Shown here in pieces: positions 34,959 through 46,551 of a stretch of DNA of 64,000 nucleotides (position 1 is its first letter; each line of letters opens with the position of its first letter). The notes below the pieces were generated by a model that saw only the letters and a program-made list of their open reading frames with translations, did not search any database and was not told the origin of the DNA. The translations under genes and the position numbers were made by a program. The stretch is taken from the NCBI GenBank assembly GCA_022497145.1, contig MU385887.1:1-64000 (forward strand), given 5' to 3'. The stretch is from Rostrohypoxylon terebratum. Taxonomy: Eukaryota; Ascomycota; Sordariomycetes; Xylariales; Hypoxylaceae.

Positions 34959-36874
34959 ATGGCCTATGAGTATGCTATTGTGTAAGTCTTATGTTGCTCC
35001 TCTGTGACAGCCTTCCACTCACTAAGAAGATGCCGGGGCTAATCTGCCGAGTAGGCATCTCAAGTATACCATACCACAGGCTGCTCTCCTCACATTCATT
35101 TCGAGGCCTCTTCTCACTAAACTCGACTTATATAAGACGTATACGTTGATACTAGTTGCCTTCTTCTCGACACTTCCATGGGATTCCTACCTGGTGCGTC
35201 ATGGCATCTGGACGTATCCTCCCGACGCGATCGCCGGTCCGCGTCTCTTCAGCGTTCCGGTTGAAGAGTTGTTTTTCTTCATCATTCAGACTTATATCAC
35301 GTCGATACTCTACATATTACTGAATAAGCCTATCCTTCACGCTCAATATCTCACGAATAAGAATGACTCCCCAACTGAGGCTCGATGGGCCAAAATACTT
35401 GGGCAAGCTCTCTTGATTGAGTGTATTGCTGCCGGTGCCTTTCTCGTGAAAAGAGGGGAGGACGGGACTTATCTCGGACTCATATTGATATGGGCTTGTT
35501 CGTTTGCTCTTCTCACATGGTCGCTATCGGGTTACTTCATAATCAAATTTCCCCTGTTTAATATCGCGGCGCCCATCATAATACCAACAGTATACCTATG
35601 GATTGTAGATGAGATGGCCTTGGGGCGTGGTACCTGGGCTATTGAATCTGGAACCAAACTAGGTTGGTGCCTCTGGGGTAGTCTCGAACTAGAAGAAGCT
35701 GTCTTCTTCCTTGCCACGAACGCTCTGATTGTCTTCGGCATGGTCGCGATGGACCGAGGACTAGCAGTTCTATACACTTTTCCTGATTTGTTTCCTCAGG
35801 TACCAGACACGCCTCCCTTGAGCCTCCTCGCCAAGGCCGCCCTTCTTGATCCGACAAGATATGACATGAAGCGGGTGAAGGGCATAAGAGAAGCTGTCAC
35901 CACATTGCGAAGAAAGAGTAGAAGCTTCTATTTAGCTAGTTCTACATTTCCCGGGCGTCTTCGTATCGACTTAGTTCTTCTGTACGTAAATCTAATGCTC
36001 TCTTACGTGCCACTCACTAATGTCATCTAGGTACTCATTTTGCAGAGTGGCAGATGATCTAATTGACGAATCTAACACAGTAGGCCAAGCTGTTACATGG
36101 ATCACGAGGTTGTCTGAATACCTTGATCTAGTTTATGGATCGGACGCCAAATCCCCATCAACACATAATGCTAGTGCATTTGTGGAAAGAAACTTCCCAA
36201 TGTCAGCAAGGTCAGCCCTAGCATTCCTGCCAGTCAATCTCCTTCCCAGGTCGCCATTCAGTGAACTCCTAGAAGGATTCAGGATGGACCTCGCCTTTTC
36301 CCGTACTGATCCCAAGAAGCGAGATGATCGGTTTCCTATCAAGGACGAGAAAGACTTGGCACTATATGCTCATCGCGTCGCGAGCACTGTTGGGGAGTTA
36401 TGCGTACGGCTTGTGTTCCACCACAGCGAGACGAAACTCTCAAGCGAAAAGCAGTCTGCTCTCGTAGATGCTGCTCGAACGATGGGACAAGCACTACAGT
36501 ATGTGAACATTGCTCGAGACATTTCGGTAGACGCAGCGATCGGCAGGGTTTACCTACCCTCCAGTTGGCTTAAGGAGGAGAATATGACGCCCGAGGATAT
36601 TCTCAAAGATCCGGGCCGACCAAAGGTAGGGAGATTCAAACAGAGACTTCTTGACGTAGCGTTTAAGGAGTATGGTCAGTCTCGAGAGACAATGAATTTG
36701 CTCCCTTATGAAGTTCGTGCCCCCATGGTAATAGCTGTTGAAAGCTACATGGAGATAGGCCGAGTCTTACGGGAGAAGAGAGGCACCGCCATCCCAACTC
36801 AGAGGGGGCGGGTAACTGTCCCTCTATGGAGACGTTTATGGGTTGCGTGGAAAACACTTTCGACTGAGCGATAA
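34959..36874 (+). CDS. carRA: Bifunctional lycopene cyclase / phytoene synthase
   Basis: Three exons, 34959-34981 (only 23 nt), 35055-35981 and 36031-36874, giving 597 aa. The N-terminal half is the membrane-bound cyclase (type R domain) with six to seven helices and acidic motifs PVEEL (76-80) and ELEEA (219-223). The C-terminal half is phytoene synthase, which condenses two geranylgeranyl diphosphates. Its metal-binding motifs are VADDLIDES (DD at 325-326) and ARDISVDAAIGRVYLP. The first exon MAYEYAIV joins HLKYTIPQAALL in phase 2, matching known fungal homologues (Neurospora al-2, Fusarium carRA). The second intron (GTACGT, 49 nt) is placed so that LLYSFCRVADD is rebuilt. It works with carB, 1 kb downstream on the same strand, and has its own promoter. 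Confidence 0.96.
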
Positions 36875-37865
36875 CATATTTTCATGACATATTTTTATGA
36901 TATTTATAGTCATTTAGTGGCATCTAATTAGACCTAGATAGCGGTAGCCTAAGTGTGTCTGAATCTACGAGAAATTTCGTTTTGTTGAGCCCTACTTGAT
37001 TCCGGTGTGAGCTTGTTAGTAATCTAGAATTCATATTTTATATCACAAACGAGGGCTTCACGGGAAAATGAACATATGGGGAAAGGATATGATGCTCAAT
37101 TAACGGCATCCAATACGATGAAGCTACCCATGCGTTCCTTTGTTCTTCCGGTGGCCGGCGCAAGCCACGATAAGCCCTTGGAGCAGAAAACCTATTTATG
37201 ACTGGCGAGAAACAATTTCTGCTTACTCCATCTTCTTATATTTACATACTTTGCTTGGAACTTACCTAGTTTTCCATGTGATATTGGCCGGCACGTATTG
37301 TCTATAAGTTGTGCTTTTCCTAGTTGCGTTAAAGTTCTGCTCTCATTAACTCGGCCTACGCAGATTTCAGTGATGAATCATCGAGTCGGATTAGGAAGTA
37401 GTAATTCTTCTTAGCGCAACAGGCATTCCCCGGGTCGATGGGAATGTCAATAGTGATTATCTAGGATCGCAAATTATCTAGCTAACTATCGATGTCTTAG
37501 GATTACTACTACCTAGATAAGCAAGTCGGTCGAAGAAGCTATCGACCATACCACAATACGAGATAATTTCCAATGCATCATGTAATTGACTTTCGCGATC
37601 CTGACTGTATAAGTGAGTGCTTAGTATGAGATTCCCGTTTAATTTGGTACCTATCAAATAGCCACTTACTGACACGTGAAAACTGACAGTTACAAGCTAA
37701 TATCATCAATCGGATATTTCTTAGAACATCAAGATATATCTTACTTAAAATTGGCAATCTTGTTGTTGACTATATATTATACTTATTTCAATTCATATAT
37801 CGAAGGTGCCTTCATACAGCTGGCTCGCCGTCGTTTGCGGATCACTTATATCAGAGATTGGAGAA
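36875..37865. promoter_or_regulatory. carRA-carB intergenic region (carB promoter)
   Basis: 991 bp between the carRA stop and carB ATG. AT-rich with several single GATC sites (for example near 37465, 37595 and 37840). No paired element as clear as the one upstream of carRA was found. A short open frame across 37676-37885 overlaps the carB first exon in another frame and lacks a domain. Confidence 0.5.
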
Positions 37866-39664
37866 ATGGCCAAAACAAGCCGTAAAAAGGCCATTGTAAT
37901 TGGTAAGTAACTCACCTTAAATATCACCTCATCTCACACGTCTCTAATAATGCTCAAGGCGCTGGTGCCGGCGGGATAGCAACCGCAGCGCGGCTAGCCA
38001 AAGCCGGCTTCGCCGTCACCGTGCTCGAGAAGAATTCCTTCACAGGCGGGCGATGCAGCCTAATCCACGAGTCCGGATACCGCTTCGACCAAGGGCCGTC
38101 TCTGCTGCTGCTCCCGAAGCTCTTCCACGAAACCTTCGAGGACCTGGACACGTCGCTCCCCGGCGAAGGCGTCGAGCTGCTGCGCTGCCCGACTAACTAC
38201 GCGGTGTGGTTCGCCGACGGCGACAAGTTCGAGCTGACGCCGGATCTCGCGCGCATGAAGACGCAGATCGAGCGGTACGAGGGCAAGGACGGGTTCAAGC
38301 GGTACCTCGCGTGGCTGCGCGAGTCGCACGACCACTACGAGCTGAGCGTGTCGGAGGTGCTGCACCGGAACTTCACTTCGTTCTGGGACTTGACGGCCCC
38401 GCGGTTCGTGTGGACCGGGCTGAAGATACACCCGCTGCACAGCATCTGGGGACGCGCGAGTAAGTACTTTTGGACGGAGAGGCTGAGGCGCGTGTTCACG
38501 TTCGCGACGATGTATATGGGCATGTCGCCGTTCGAGGCGCCGGCTACGTATTCCCTGCTGCAGTACTCGGAGCTCACGGAGGGGATTTGGTACCCGAGGG
38601 GTGGGTTCCAGACGGTGCTCGAGGCGTTGGTTAAGGTGGGGGAGAGGATGGGGGTTGAGTATAGGTTAGATGCGCCGGTCAAGAGGATACTCACGCGTGA
38701 GGATGGGACGACGGCAAGGGGGGTGGAGTTAGAATCTGGGGAGACGTTAGATGCGGATGTGGTGGTCGTTAATGCAGACCTTGTCTACGCGTACTCGAAC
38801 CTGTTCCCACAGACTCCTTCAACACAACGATACGCCAAGTCTTTGAAAAAGCGGGATGGCTCCTGTAGCTCGATCTCGTTCTACTGGGCCCTCGACCGCA
38901 AGGTCCCGAAGCTACAAACCCACAACATCTTCCTCGCAGACGACTACCGCGAGTCCTTCGACGCTATCTTCGACAGGAAAGAGTTACCGCAAGAGCCCAG
39001 TTTCTACGTCAACGTGCCCAGCCGCATAGACCCGAGCGCCGCTCCCCCAGACCGCGACGCAGTCATCGTGCTTGTACCCACAGGCCACCTCCAGGATGCT
39101 CCCTCCAAATCCAAATCAAACCCCGGTCTCCCCCCGGACCAAGACTTTACCGCCCTAACCTCCAAAGCCCGCACCTCCATCCTATCCACCATCTCCTCCC
39201 GCACCGGCATCCCCTTGCCCACGCTCCAATCCTCGATCCTCCACGAATCGGTCAACGACCCACCGACCTGGTCCGCGCGGTTCAACCTGGACAAAGGCTC
39301 GATCCTGGGGCTCGGCCACGGCTTCTTCAACGTTCTTTCCTTCCGCCCGTCGACGCGCGCGCGCGGGCTCCGCAACGTGTATTTCGTCGGCGCCAGCACG
39401 CACCCCGGCACCGGGGTCCCGATCGTGCTTGCGGGGGCCAAGATCACCGTGGAGCAGGTCCTGCGGGATTGGGGGGTGGGTGTGCCGTGGCGGGCGAATG
39501 GGAATGGGGACGGGGAGGAGGGGGTGGGGGCGGAGAAGAGTGGGAGGTTGGGGAAGTTGGACAGGATTCAGAAGCCTTCGTCAGTTATATTTAATATGGT
39601 GGTGTGCTCGATCATGGTTCTGTGGTTGGTGCTGGGATCGCGGTATTGGACGCCTTTGGTTTAA
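37866..39664 (+). CDS. carB: Phytoene desaturase (carotenoid dehydrogenase)
   Basis: Two exons, 37866-37902 and 37959-39664 (56-nt intron, GTAAGT...AAG), giving 580 aa. FAD-dependent desaturase of the Neurospora al-1 / Fusarium carB type. It introduces several double bases into phytoene to give lycopene or more desaturated products at a membrane. The intron interrupts the N-terminal dinucleotide fold, and splicing restores IVIGAGAGGIATAARLAKAGF (Gly13-Gly18). Then come TGGRCSLIHESGYRFDQGPSLL, and near the C-terminus the family signature NVYFVGASTHPGTGVPIVLAGAK. A single membrane anchor (NMVVCSIMVLWLVLGSRYW) ends the protein. The exon is strikingly GC-rich compared with the flanking intergenic DNA. 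The substrate phytoene would come from CarRA encoded upstream. Confidence 0.96.
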
Positions 39665-40588
39665 TTAGATATTGGAGAATACTTTAGGTTCTAGGTACCT
39701 ACTATAATATCAACTTAATTCATGATTCATGAGTTTTATCGAATCCGAAATGGTTTGTTGGCACAAGACCTGGTTGCCAGCGTTTGTACCGCTCATCTCC
39801 ACCAGTTCGGTGAATGGATAGAGGCGCCGCCCCTTTTTGAGGTCGTGTAACCATAAGCGGCATTAAATGGAGACTTCCGGAGCCTGACGGTTTGTATACC
39901 TACCTCATAACCTTCGAAATATCCATCATCTTTTTTGACGTAGGGTATTCGGCCATATTGAACAGGTAGACGCATACTTACACAGTTGAGAATTTGTCTA
40001 GATCTATTCTGAAGTGAACCCAGGTAGCTAACTTTCTTACGCCTACGACCCTCTTAACCGATAAGTGTTAATTAATCCTCCGGAACACAACTCCAATCGG
40101 GCAGCAAGCAGCGATATTTCGCCCTAATCCGCACCGCCATCCTTCCCGCATAGATCTTACCCCTGGGAAGCGCGCCCGATTGGCGAATAAGCTCCCCCAA
40201 TCCCCCGTTCCCATTGGCCGTGTGACGCACCTCGAGTTATCGGATGTGGTCCCGGCACCGGCTCCCCCCCTCCGCATAAGCTGTGTGTTACGCAACAAGC
40301 CACCTCATACGCGGATGGGGACACTAGGGTAAGGCTCGAATGGAATGGAATATAGGTACATATATAGCCTTATTATGCCCAATTTAAAGGCTTTCCGTTA
40401 TTATTTACGACCGTTCGTCGACCTAGGTGGGAAGAAGGCTGTCGGTAATGCTACCACAATTTATGTGAAGAAGGTATCAATTTTCTAAGCTGAGTCTGAG
40501 TTATAGGTAAATGGCCCCCATCCTACACCACTATATCCGTCATCCAACCCCCACCATCCATCCATGTTGGAATCCATTATGTCAAAAC
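39665..40588. other. Convergent intergenic region
   Basis: Lies between the carB and annexin stop codons. No gene is seen; in particular nothing resembling a carotenoid oxygenase or rhodopsin. Confidence 0.5.
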
Positions 40589-42907
40589 TTACGAGTCTCG
40601 CCTCCGACTCCTACTTCTCTCGCGGCTGTGACTACGGTCCCTATGCTTGGAGTCCTTAACCACGAGCAACCCCTCGCTCCTCTCCTTCTCCCGTCTCCTT
40701 TCCTTCTTCTCTTTCCTCTCCTTGTCTTCTTTCTCCTCCTTCCTACGCCGATATCGCTCTTCTCGCTCCCGCTCGCTCTCGCGATCCATCTCTCGTTCTC
40801 TTTCCCGCAGCCTCTCCTCCCGATCGCGTTCGCGCTCTCGCTCCTCGGACCGTCTGATTTCGCGCACTGCGTCCACCTTCTCGAAGCTCTTGACGTCGTC
40901 TGGCATGCGTGTGACGACCAGTTGCTCGCAGAAAAGTCCCCACTCGCCGCTGGTCCCCTCTTTAACCGCTTCCGCTAGCTCCTCGCCGTAGCGCTCGCGG
41001 TATGCTCGCTTGATCGCCGCCATGTGGTGCCTGTCCCAGTGGAACCGGACCAGCCTTGAAATGAGGAGCTCGCGCCGCAGATGATCCTTCTTGCTAGACG
41101 TGAGCGCGTGGTGCAAAAGCAATGCATCGCGCACCGGCTTATTGATGATTCCGTTGAGGATATGAGCTAGGACTTCGCCCTATTATAGTGAGTTAGCCTC
41201 ATGACACCAAATCTAATATCACGGGGCGGGAAGAAAATCAGTACTTACCACAAGGTTGCCGCTCTTCTTAAGCGCGTCGCGAGCGAAATTAGTCCCGCTC
41301 ACCTTCTCATAGAGCCTGAGAACCTCCTTCATATGGTTCTCGCTGCGCGAGACGACGATCGAAATCATAGCCGACTCGCCCCCGCGATCACTTCTCACAG
41401 CCTTATACAAAGCCTCGACATCATCCTGTACACGTTCGCGATCTACAGCGAGCGGCCGCCCGTACTCATCCACGTCCTCCATGCGCTTTTCCTCGAGAAC
41501 CATGAGCACCGCGCGCTTGAACTTGTCCTCCTTGAGCTCGGTCTTCATGCACAGCGTCAGCGAGTCGCGGTACTTTTTGTCCGAGAAAGCCTCCTTGATC
41601 TGCGCTATCTCATAATTCGAACGCCCCATCAAGCTCTCGATCAACAGCTCACGCCGCGTCTTGTCGCCGTGGTACCAGAAGTTGGCCCAGTACGCTTCCG
41701 ACTCCCACTTACCGAGTGCGACGGAATAACAAGCTTTCATAAGAGTGGGGTCCTCGTCCTTTAAGCGGGCGCGGATATGTTTGGCGATGTTGACACCCTT
41801 TCGTTCGGGGCCGGTCTTGACAAGCCGCTTGTACTCGGTACGCAGCTCCATGACTTGGTCATGCGTCAGTCCAGGGAGAATTTCTATCAGAGGCTCAGAA
41901 TCAGGAGCTGAATGTTCTCCTTTGAGTGCCTTGGCCAAACGCGCCGCATCATCGACGGGGTCATGGAAACGAGCCCGACGTCTCTTCTTATCTCCATTGC
42001 CCTCGCCATCGGAGAGACTGGGCGAGAGTGGTTCAATCAAGTCCGAGTTTCTCGGGCTATTCTGCGCAAGAAGTAACGGTGAAGGCATCGGAGACATAGA
42101 TTGGTAAGTACCATAATATGATTCCAAAAGTGGGGAGGGAGGCGCGCTCGATAGCGACATCGACGCATGGTGATGTCCTGTGTTCACAGTCAACGAGGCC
42201 ATCCGCCCAGTAGGCGGTAGGGGCGAGCGATCTCTCCTGCCCCCGGTGCCCGGCATCAAACCCGGCTCAGCAGCCACAATCCTCGCGCCCGAAACTCTAG
42301 GTTCTCTACCATACGAGTCACGGTTCCCAGGTCTGTCTGGCAATGGTGGTGCGTAGGACGTGTCCACACGTGGGTATCTCAACTTGTCCTTCTCATCCTC
42401 CCACCCGCCGGGCATCGAGTGATGCACTCTACTCGACGACGAAGACGGGGAGTGGTATTTTCCAGGCGGCGGCGCGGGAACACTGACCACAGCAGTCCCG
42501 TACGCCAAATCATCTTCCAACTTCTCCTTCTTCCGTTCCTTCTTCACCGCCTTCTCATCTTCCGTCTCCCACAGTTTATTCGCGTACTTAGCGGGCAGGA
42601 AGGCGTCAGCGCTGCGACGCAAGGCGTCCTGGGCAGCCTCGACCATGTCCTTGTCGCCGCGCGACACGCGCTCGACGCTCTTGCGCCGCGGGTCCGCGTA
42701 GTAGCTGGACTCCTCGGTGGGGGAGCCGACGCGGTACGAGACGGAGCGCTCGCGGCGCGGTCCCGCGTCGTCGTAACTGAAGCCCGCGGGCGGCGAAGGC
42801 ATGCGCACGGCGTCGAGCAACGAGGGGCTGCTGCCGCGCGCGGACCGCCTTCTGTCGCTGCTCGGGTCGCGACCCCGCCGCGCCGAGTCGCCGACGTGCA
42901 GAGACAT
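40589..42907 (-). CDS. Fungal annexin with long disordered N-terminus and RE/RS-rich tail
   Basis: Two exons on the minus strand, 42907-41249 and 41179-40589 (69-nt intron, GTAAGT...TAG, GCTAAC branch), giving 749 aa. The ATG at 42907 (MSLHVGDSARR) is used; the frame is open further upstream but starts with TTG. The first 340 residues are disordered and Ser/Pro/Arg-rich. The annexin repeats follow, beginning with LTHDQVMELRTEYKRLVKTGPERKGVNIAKHI and including EVLRLYEKVSGTNFARDALKKSGN across the intron. Annexins bind acidic membranes, typically through calcium. The classical type II calcium loop GxGT is not clearly retained here, so calcium dependence is doubtful. The final 90 residues are Arg/Glu repeats, then an RS stretch. 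Similar long fungal annexins form the ANXC4-like group. Confidence 0.85.
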
Positions 42908-45719
42908 TCTTTTTTTTTCTTTTTCTTTTTTTGGAATTCTCTCCTCAAGCTTCAAAACTGCGCCCGACCGTTGCAAGCGTTGAACCTAAGTTTTCTAGCT
43001 TCCGAATATAGTTGGATCGCGAAGTATGTACTGAGGTAGCTTTCTTGCGCGACGCGAAGTTTAAGCGGAGTTCCCCAAAACTCGTGATTGCGGATAGGGC
43101 TGCGGGGTATGGGTATGTACTGGTTTCAACTATAAGCGACGGTCTATGTATTATATATATAGCGCTCCAACAGCCTTATTTGGAGGGGCTGGGAAACTAA
43201 GATAAGGTTATTTTAGATATTATGGTCCAAGATATTGGTCAAAATGGTCTGTTTATTTCGTTTCTTCCTAAGAGACTAGGCAGGGAAAGTCTGGGTATTT
43301 GGCGAAGACAGGGATATAGGGGAGGGAAGAGGAGAAGAGTTTGGGAAGACGAGCTGAGAGTCTGAGACAAGATGGTATTCTTTTAATATGGCTAGTGAGA
43401 AATGAGAAAATGGGTGTGGGCGAACTGCGTGACTGCCAGTGTGATGAAGAGTGGTACCTGCTTCGATGGCGTTGCTGGTATCGGCTTAGTATCGACCTAG
43501 TACTCGGCGCGTACATATGCAGGCTACCGCTAGCCAACAAGATACCTTGCAAGTACACATAAATGTACCTAGCGTGCTATCATGCGGGCAGACGGGCAAG
43601 CGGGCAGTGTAGGAGGGAAGGAAGAGCTGTTTATCCCAGGAATGGCTTCCACTTGGAGGGGTCTAACCGGTTCTTGCACCTGCAGTTACTGCAGTTCTCA
43701 AACAACAGCCCTAGTAGGTGCTCTAATAGTAGGTTGGCTGGGAGGGGCCATGTAGGCCAGAATTAGCGTCACTTTTAACGGCTGGCTACTGTCGCCAAGT
43801 TTGGTAGGTCCAATATTTTTCTTATTTTCTTGGGGGCCAAAAGGTAAATATTCCGTCCAATAGCAACCCGCGAACTTGTTCAACTTCCCGTGTCTTCGCA
43901 GAAACTCTTTTTTTTTTTGCCAACTTGACAAGTTGCATTATTACGAAAGTGGCCAGGCTTACACAGTCAGGCTCAGGTGAGTCGATTGGATATGATGTAT
44001 TATTATGTACGATTTTCGGGGGTTGACCGAAGACTTTTCATCTATGGGCGTACTGGAGCATTCATGCGCCTCACCAGCTCACTCCACGATTGCAGCATCG
44101 CCTAGAGCTTCGGATGTACGAGACTTGCACAGACATAACAGACATACAGGATCCACACGGTACGTGCGGACACACACATACATTTATACATATTATATAC
44201 ATACACACATACACATACAATACTTGATATGTACGGTATGTACAGCAAAGCAAGAAAAAGTTGTAGAGGCTGCAGACAGCTTCCAAACACTGGGGCCCTG
44301 TAGCCCGGGGACCGGAGGAACCCGCGCAACCAAAACCAACTACAACCGATGTCCCAAAGTGGCGGTCTCAGCTCTTCATTTAATCGCCCAATAAACACAG
44401 CAAGCTCGTCCAATGAACGCCATGACTCTCGAGGCAAAATAAGTCGCGTGGCATTCCTATCTCCTCATATTATCTGACCTCAGCTTTAGGCAGTTCAAAA
44501 GTTTCTGCAGTAAAAGAGTGACACGGAGGCGAAAGAATCGCGAGAATTTCTTTCGAGTTTCCTCACCTTGCACCACTTGCCGTTAGTGCGTCGTCCAATA
44601 TGTTAGTGTGTGTAGTGTGTGCCGTGGGTCGACGTATTGTACATACATGTCGCTGCATGGCTTAGCTCCCATGTAGCGACTAGGTATAATATCGATGATG
44701 TTAGGTTAATGTATTTTGAGAGGAAACGCAGACCTACCCAATCAAAATTCTCCGCATCCATGGATCGTGGCGGATGGCTTAGAAACGCATCTAGCCACAA
44801 GTCCACCTATAACATTTCGAGATCATGTCTATAGCATGGCGTTGCATTATCGGGGATGCCAATTGGGTAGCCTCATGCTTGCGTGCAGATACCCGCAAGA
44901 ACCATTGTGAACTTCTACGCGGTGAGTGTCCAGTTATCGCGCAGTGACAAGTATACCGGAGCCGATGCACCTATACAAATCGGTCAGGAAAGGTCAGATG
45001 GATCGGGATTTCACTGATGAGGAACCTGTTCACCTTGCCTATTCTGTGGGCTCCTACATCTTACCGACCGGATACTATGGGATGGAATTGACAACGTGTA
45101 ATAGCATTACTACCATCTCATGTCAATCACTCTAGACTTTGGGAATGGACGGCACGTGCTCAATACTCGCCTACGACGCGCAGAACTAGTACACATGCTA
45201 ATGTCTCGTAAGTATGCAGGCAGAGATTTTTTACGATGGAATCGGTCGTACTACCTCTGGTCCGTATCCACAAGGCGATGATGCATATACGTTATTGGAA
45301 TTTCTTGTCTTAATTGATCGATCGATTTGCCTCGTTCAGATCGAGGTCTAGATAGCTACCTTATGTAAAGCTACCTGATAGCTGACCTTGTGTGGGTGAC
45401 TGTTGTGGGGTCGTCCTAGAGTGCCCCCCTAATCCCTGGAAGATGGATGTTTCCCACGATCATTTGCTATCGTCAAGTCGCAATGCCAAGACCGCAACAC
45501 GTTTTACCACCCTGGATTCTCTACATAGTAGATTTTCCAGATGGCAGTTGTTCTCGTTCCTAGCGTGAATCAATCGATGTTGCATAGTCGGCGCACTGTT
45601 GCTCTGTTTTTTTCTTGGTGAAACAAATTCTCAAATGCTTGCCCTCGAGCGATGCCAGCTCAGATCCCAAACGCCAAGACCGATTTTGGTATCATAATGG
45701 AAAAGAAACCCCCGGATCG
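42908..45719. other. Intergenic region upstream of annexin
   Basis: 2.8 kb without a supportable gene. It contains a pyrimidine run just 5' of the annexin ATG (42908-42932) and a (CA)/(TA)-rich microsatellite at 44170-44220. The open frames seen through the microsatellite are repeat artefacts. Confidence 0.45.
44170..44220. repeat. CA/TA-rich microsatellite
   Basis: Imperfect run of acacacatac / tatatac units, noncoding, read directly. Confidence 0.7.
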
Positions 45720-46551
45720 TCACAACTCATTACTTTTCTCATTGATAGTGCTGTCATCTGAGAAGTCCACCTCCGAATCAAGTTTGAGAACTGGAGGCTC
45801 CCCGGATAGGTTGGCAATCTTAAGCGAGTTGCCGGGCGTCGCGTTCTCTTCGTCATCTAGGCGAATTGCTCCGTACTTGGCAGGAAATAAACGACGATAT
45901 CTATTGCAACGTCAGCCCAAAGTAGCAACACGGATTCAAATATATGACGAATACTTACAGGTGTCGAAGGGCGCTCAGTAAAATGATGCTAGTTATGCTC
46001 AGGAGGAATACAGGAAATGCAATCAAGAACAAGCTCTTGTCTGTGACCTTGTGCACGCACTTGAAATGCAATACATTATCCTCGGCGACATAAGGTAGAT
46101 AGGTCCACGATTCGCGCTCTGCCTTAGTCTCTAGCTCCACAATAGTCAACTGAGGTTCGATCTCGGCGTTGTTCGCACGGGTCTCTTCTATCATAATGCT
46201 CGAGTTGGGGAATGGCGATAGCTTCTTCGGATGAGCTAATGATGCGAGGAAATGCAGGACGTTGGGGGTCTCCCAAGTTTTGGCGCCTGCAAGGTGGTCT
46301 GGTAATTGCATGCGCTGGCCATTCTCTGAGATTACGACTTTAGGTTGCTTTCCGGTTGGCGCCCGATTTGATGCAAAGAAAGGGGATAAGAAAGATTTGG
46401 TTTGATGTTGTTCTGCTGGTTGTGTTGCTTGTTGCACATGGGATGATGCGGTGTTGGATTGACTCGGAGTTTTGTCGTGGGTGACGACAGGAGCGGCAAG
46501 GCCAAAAGGCACGGCCAAAAGGACGCATAATGTGGTTGTTAACGTCTTCAT
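45720..46551 (-). CDS. Signal-peptide, single-pass membrane protein of unknown function
   Basis: Two exons on the minus strand, 46551-45959 and 45900-45720 (58-nt intron, GTAAGT...AATAG), giving 257 aa. I recognise no family. Visible features are a signal peptide (MKTLTTTLCVLLAVPFGLAAP), a Gln/Ser/Thr-rich extracellular stretch, a more structured region (VVISENGQRMQLPDHLAGAK to NVLHFKCVHK), one membrane helix near residues 174-196 (FLIAFPVFLLSITSIILL), and a cytosolic tail. The second exon supplies that tail: YRRLFPAKYGAIRLDDEENATPGNS, then an acidic end. The topology would be type I. The join completes a positive-inside YRR just after the helix, which supports the splice. It is preceded by over 3 kb of noncoding DNA. 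Confidence 0.75.

Noticed and set aside
40594..40991. Long plus-strand frames opposite the annexin tail (Ser/Arg/Leu-rich)
   Set aside because: Shadow of the repetitive RE/RS coding sequence on the other strand.
44005..44437. Open frames through the CA/TA microsatellite
   Set aside because: Simple-repeat reading frames without any other support.
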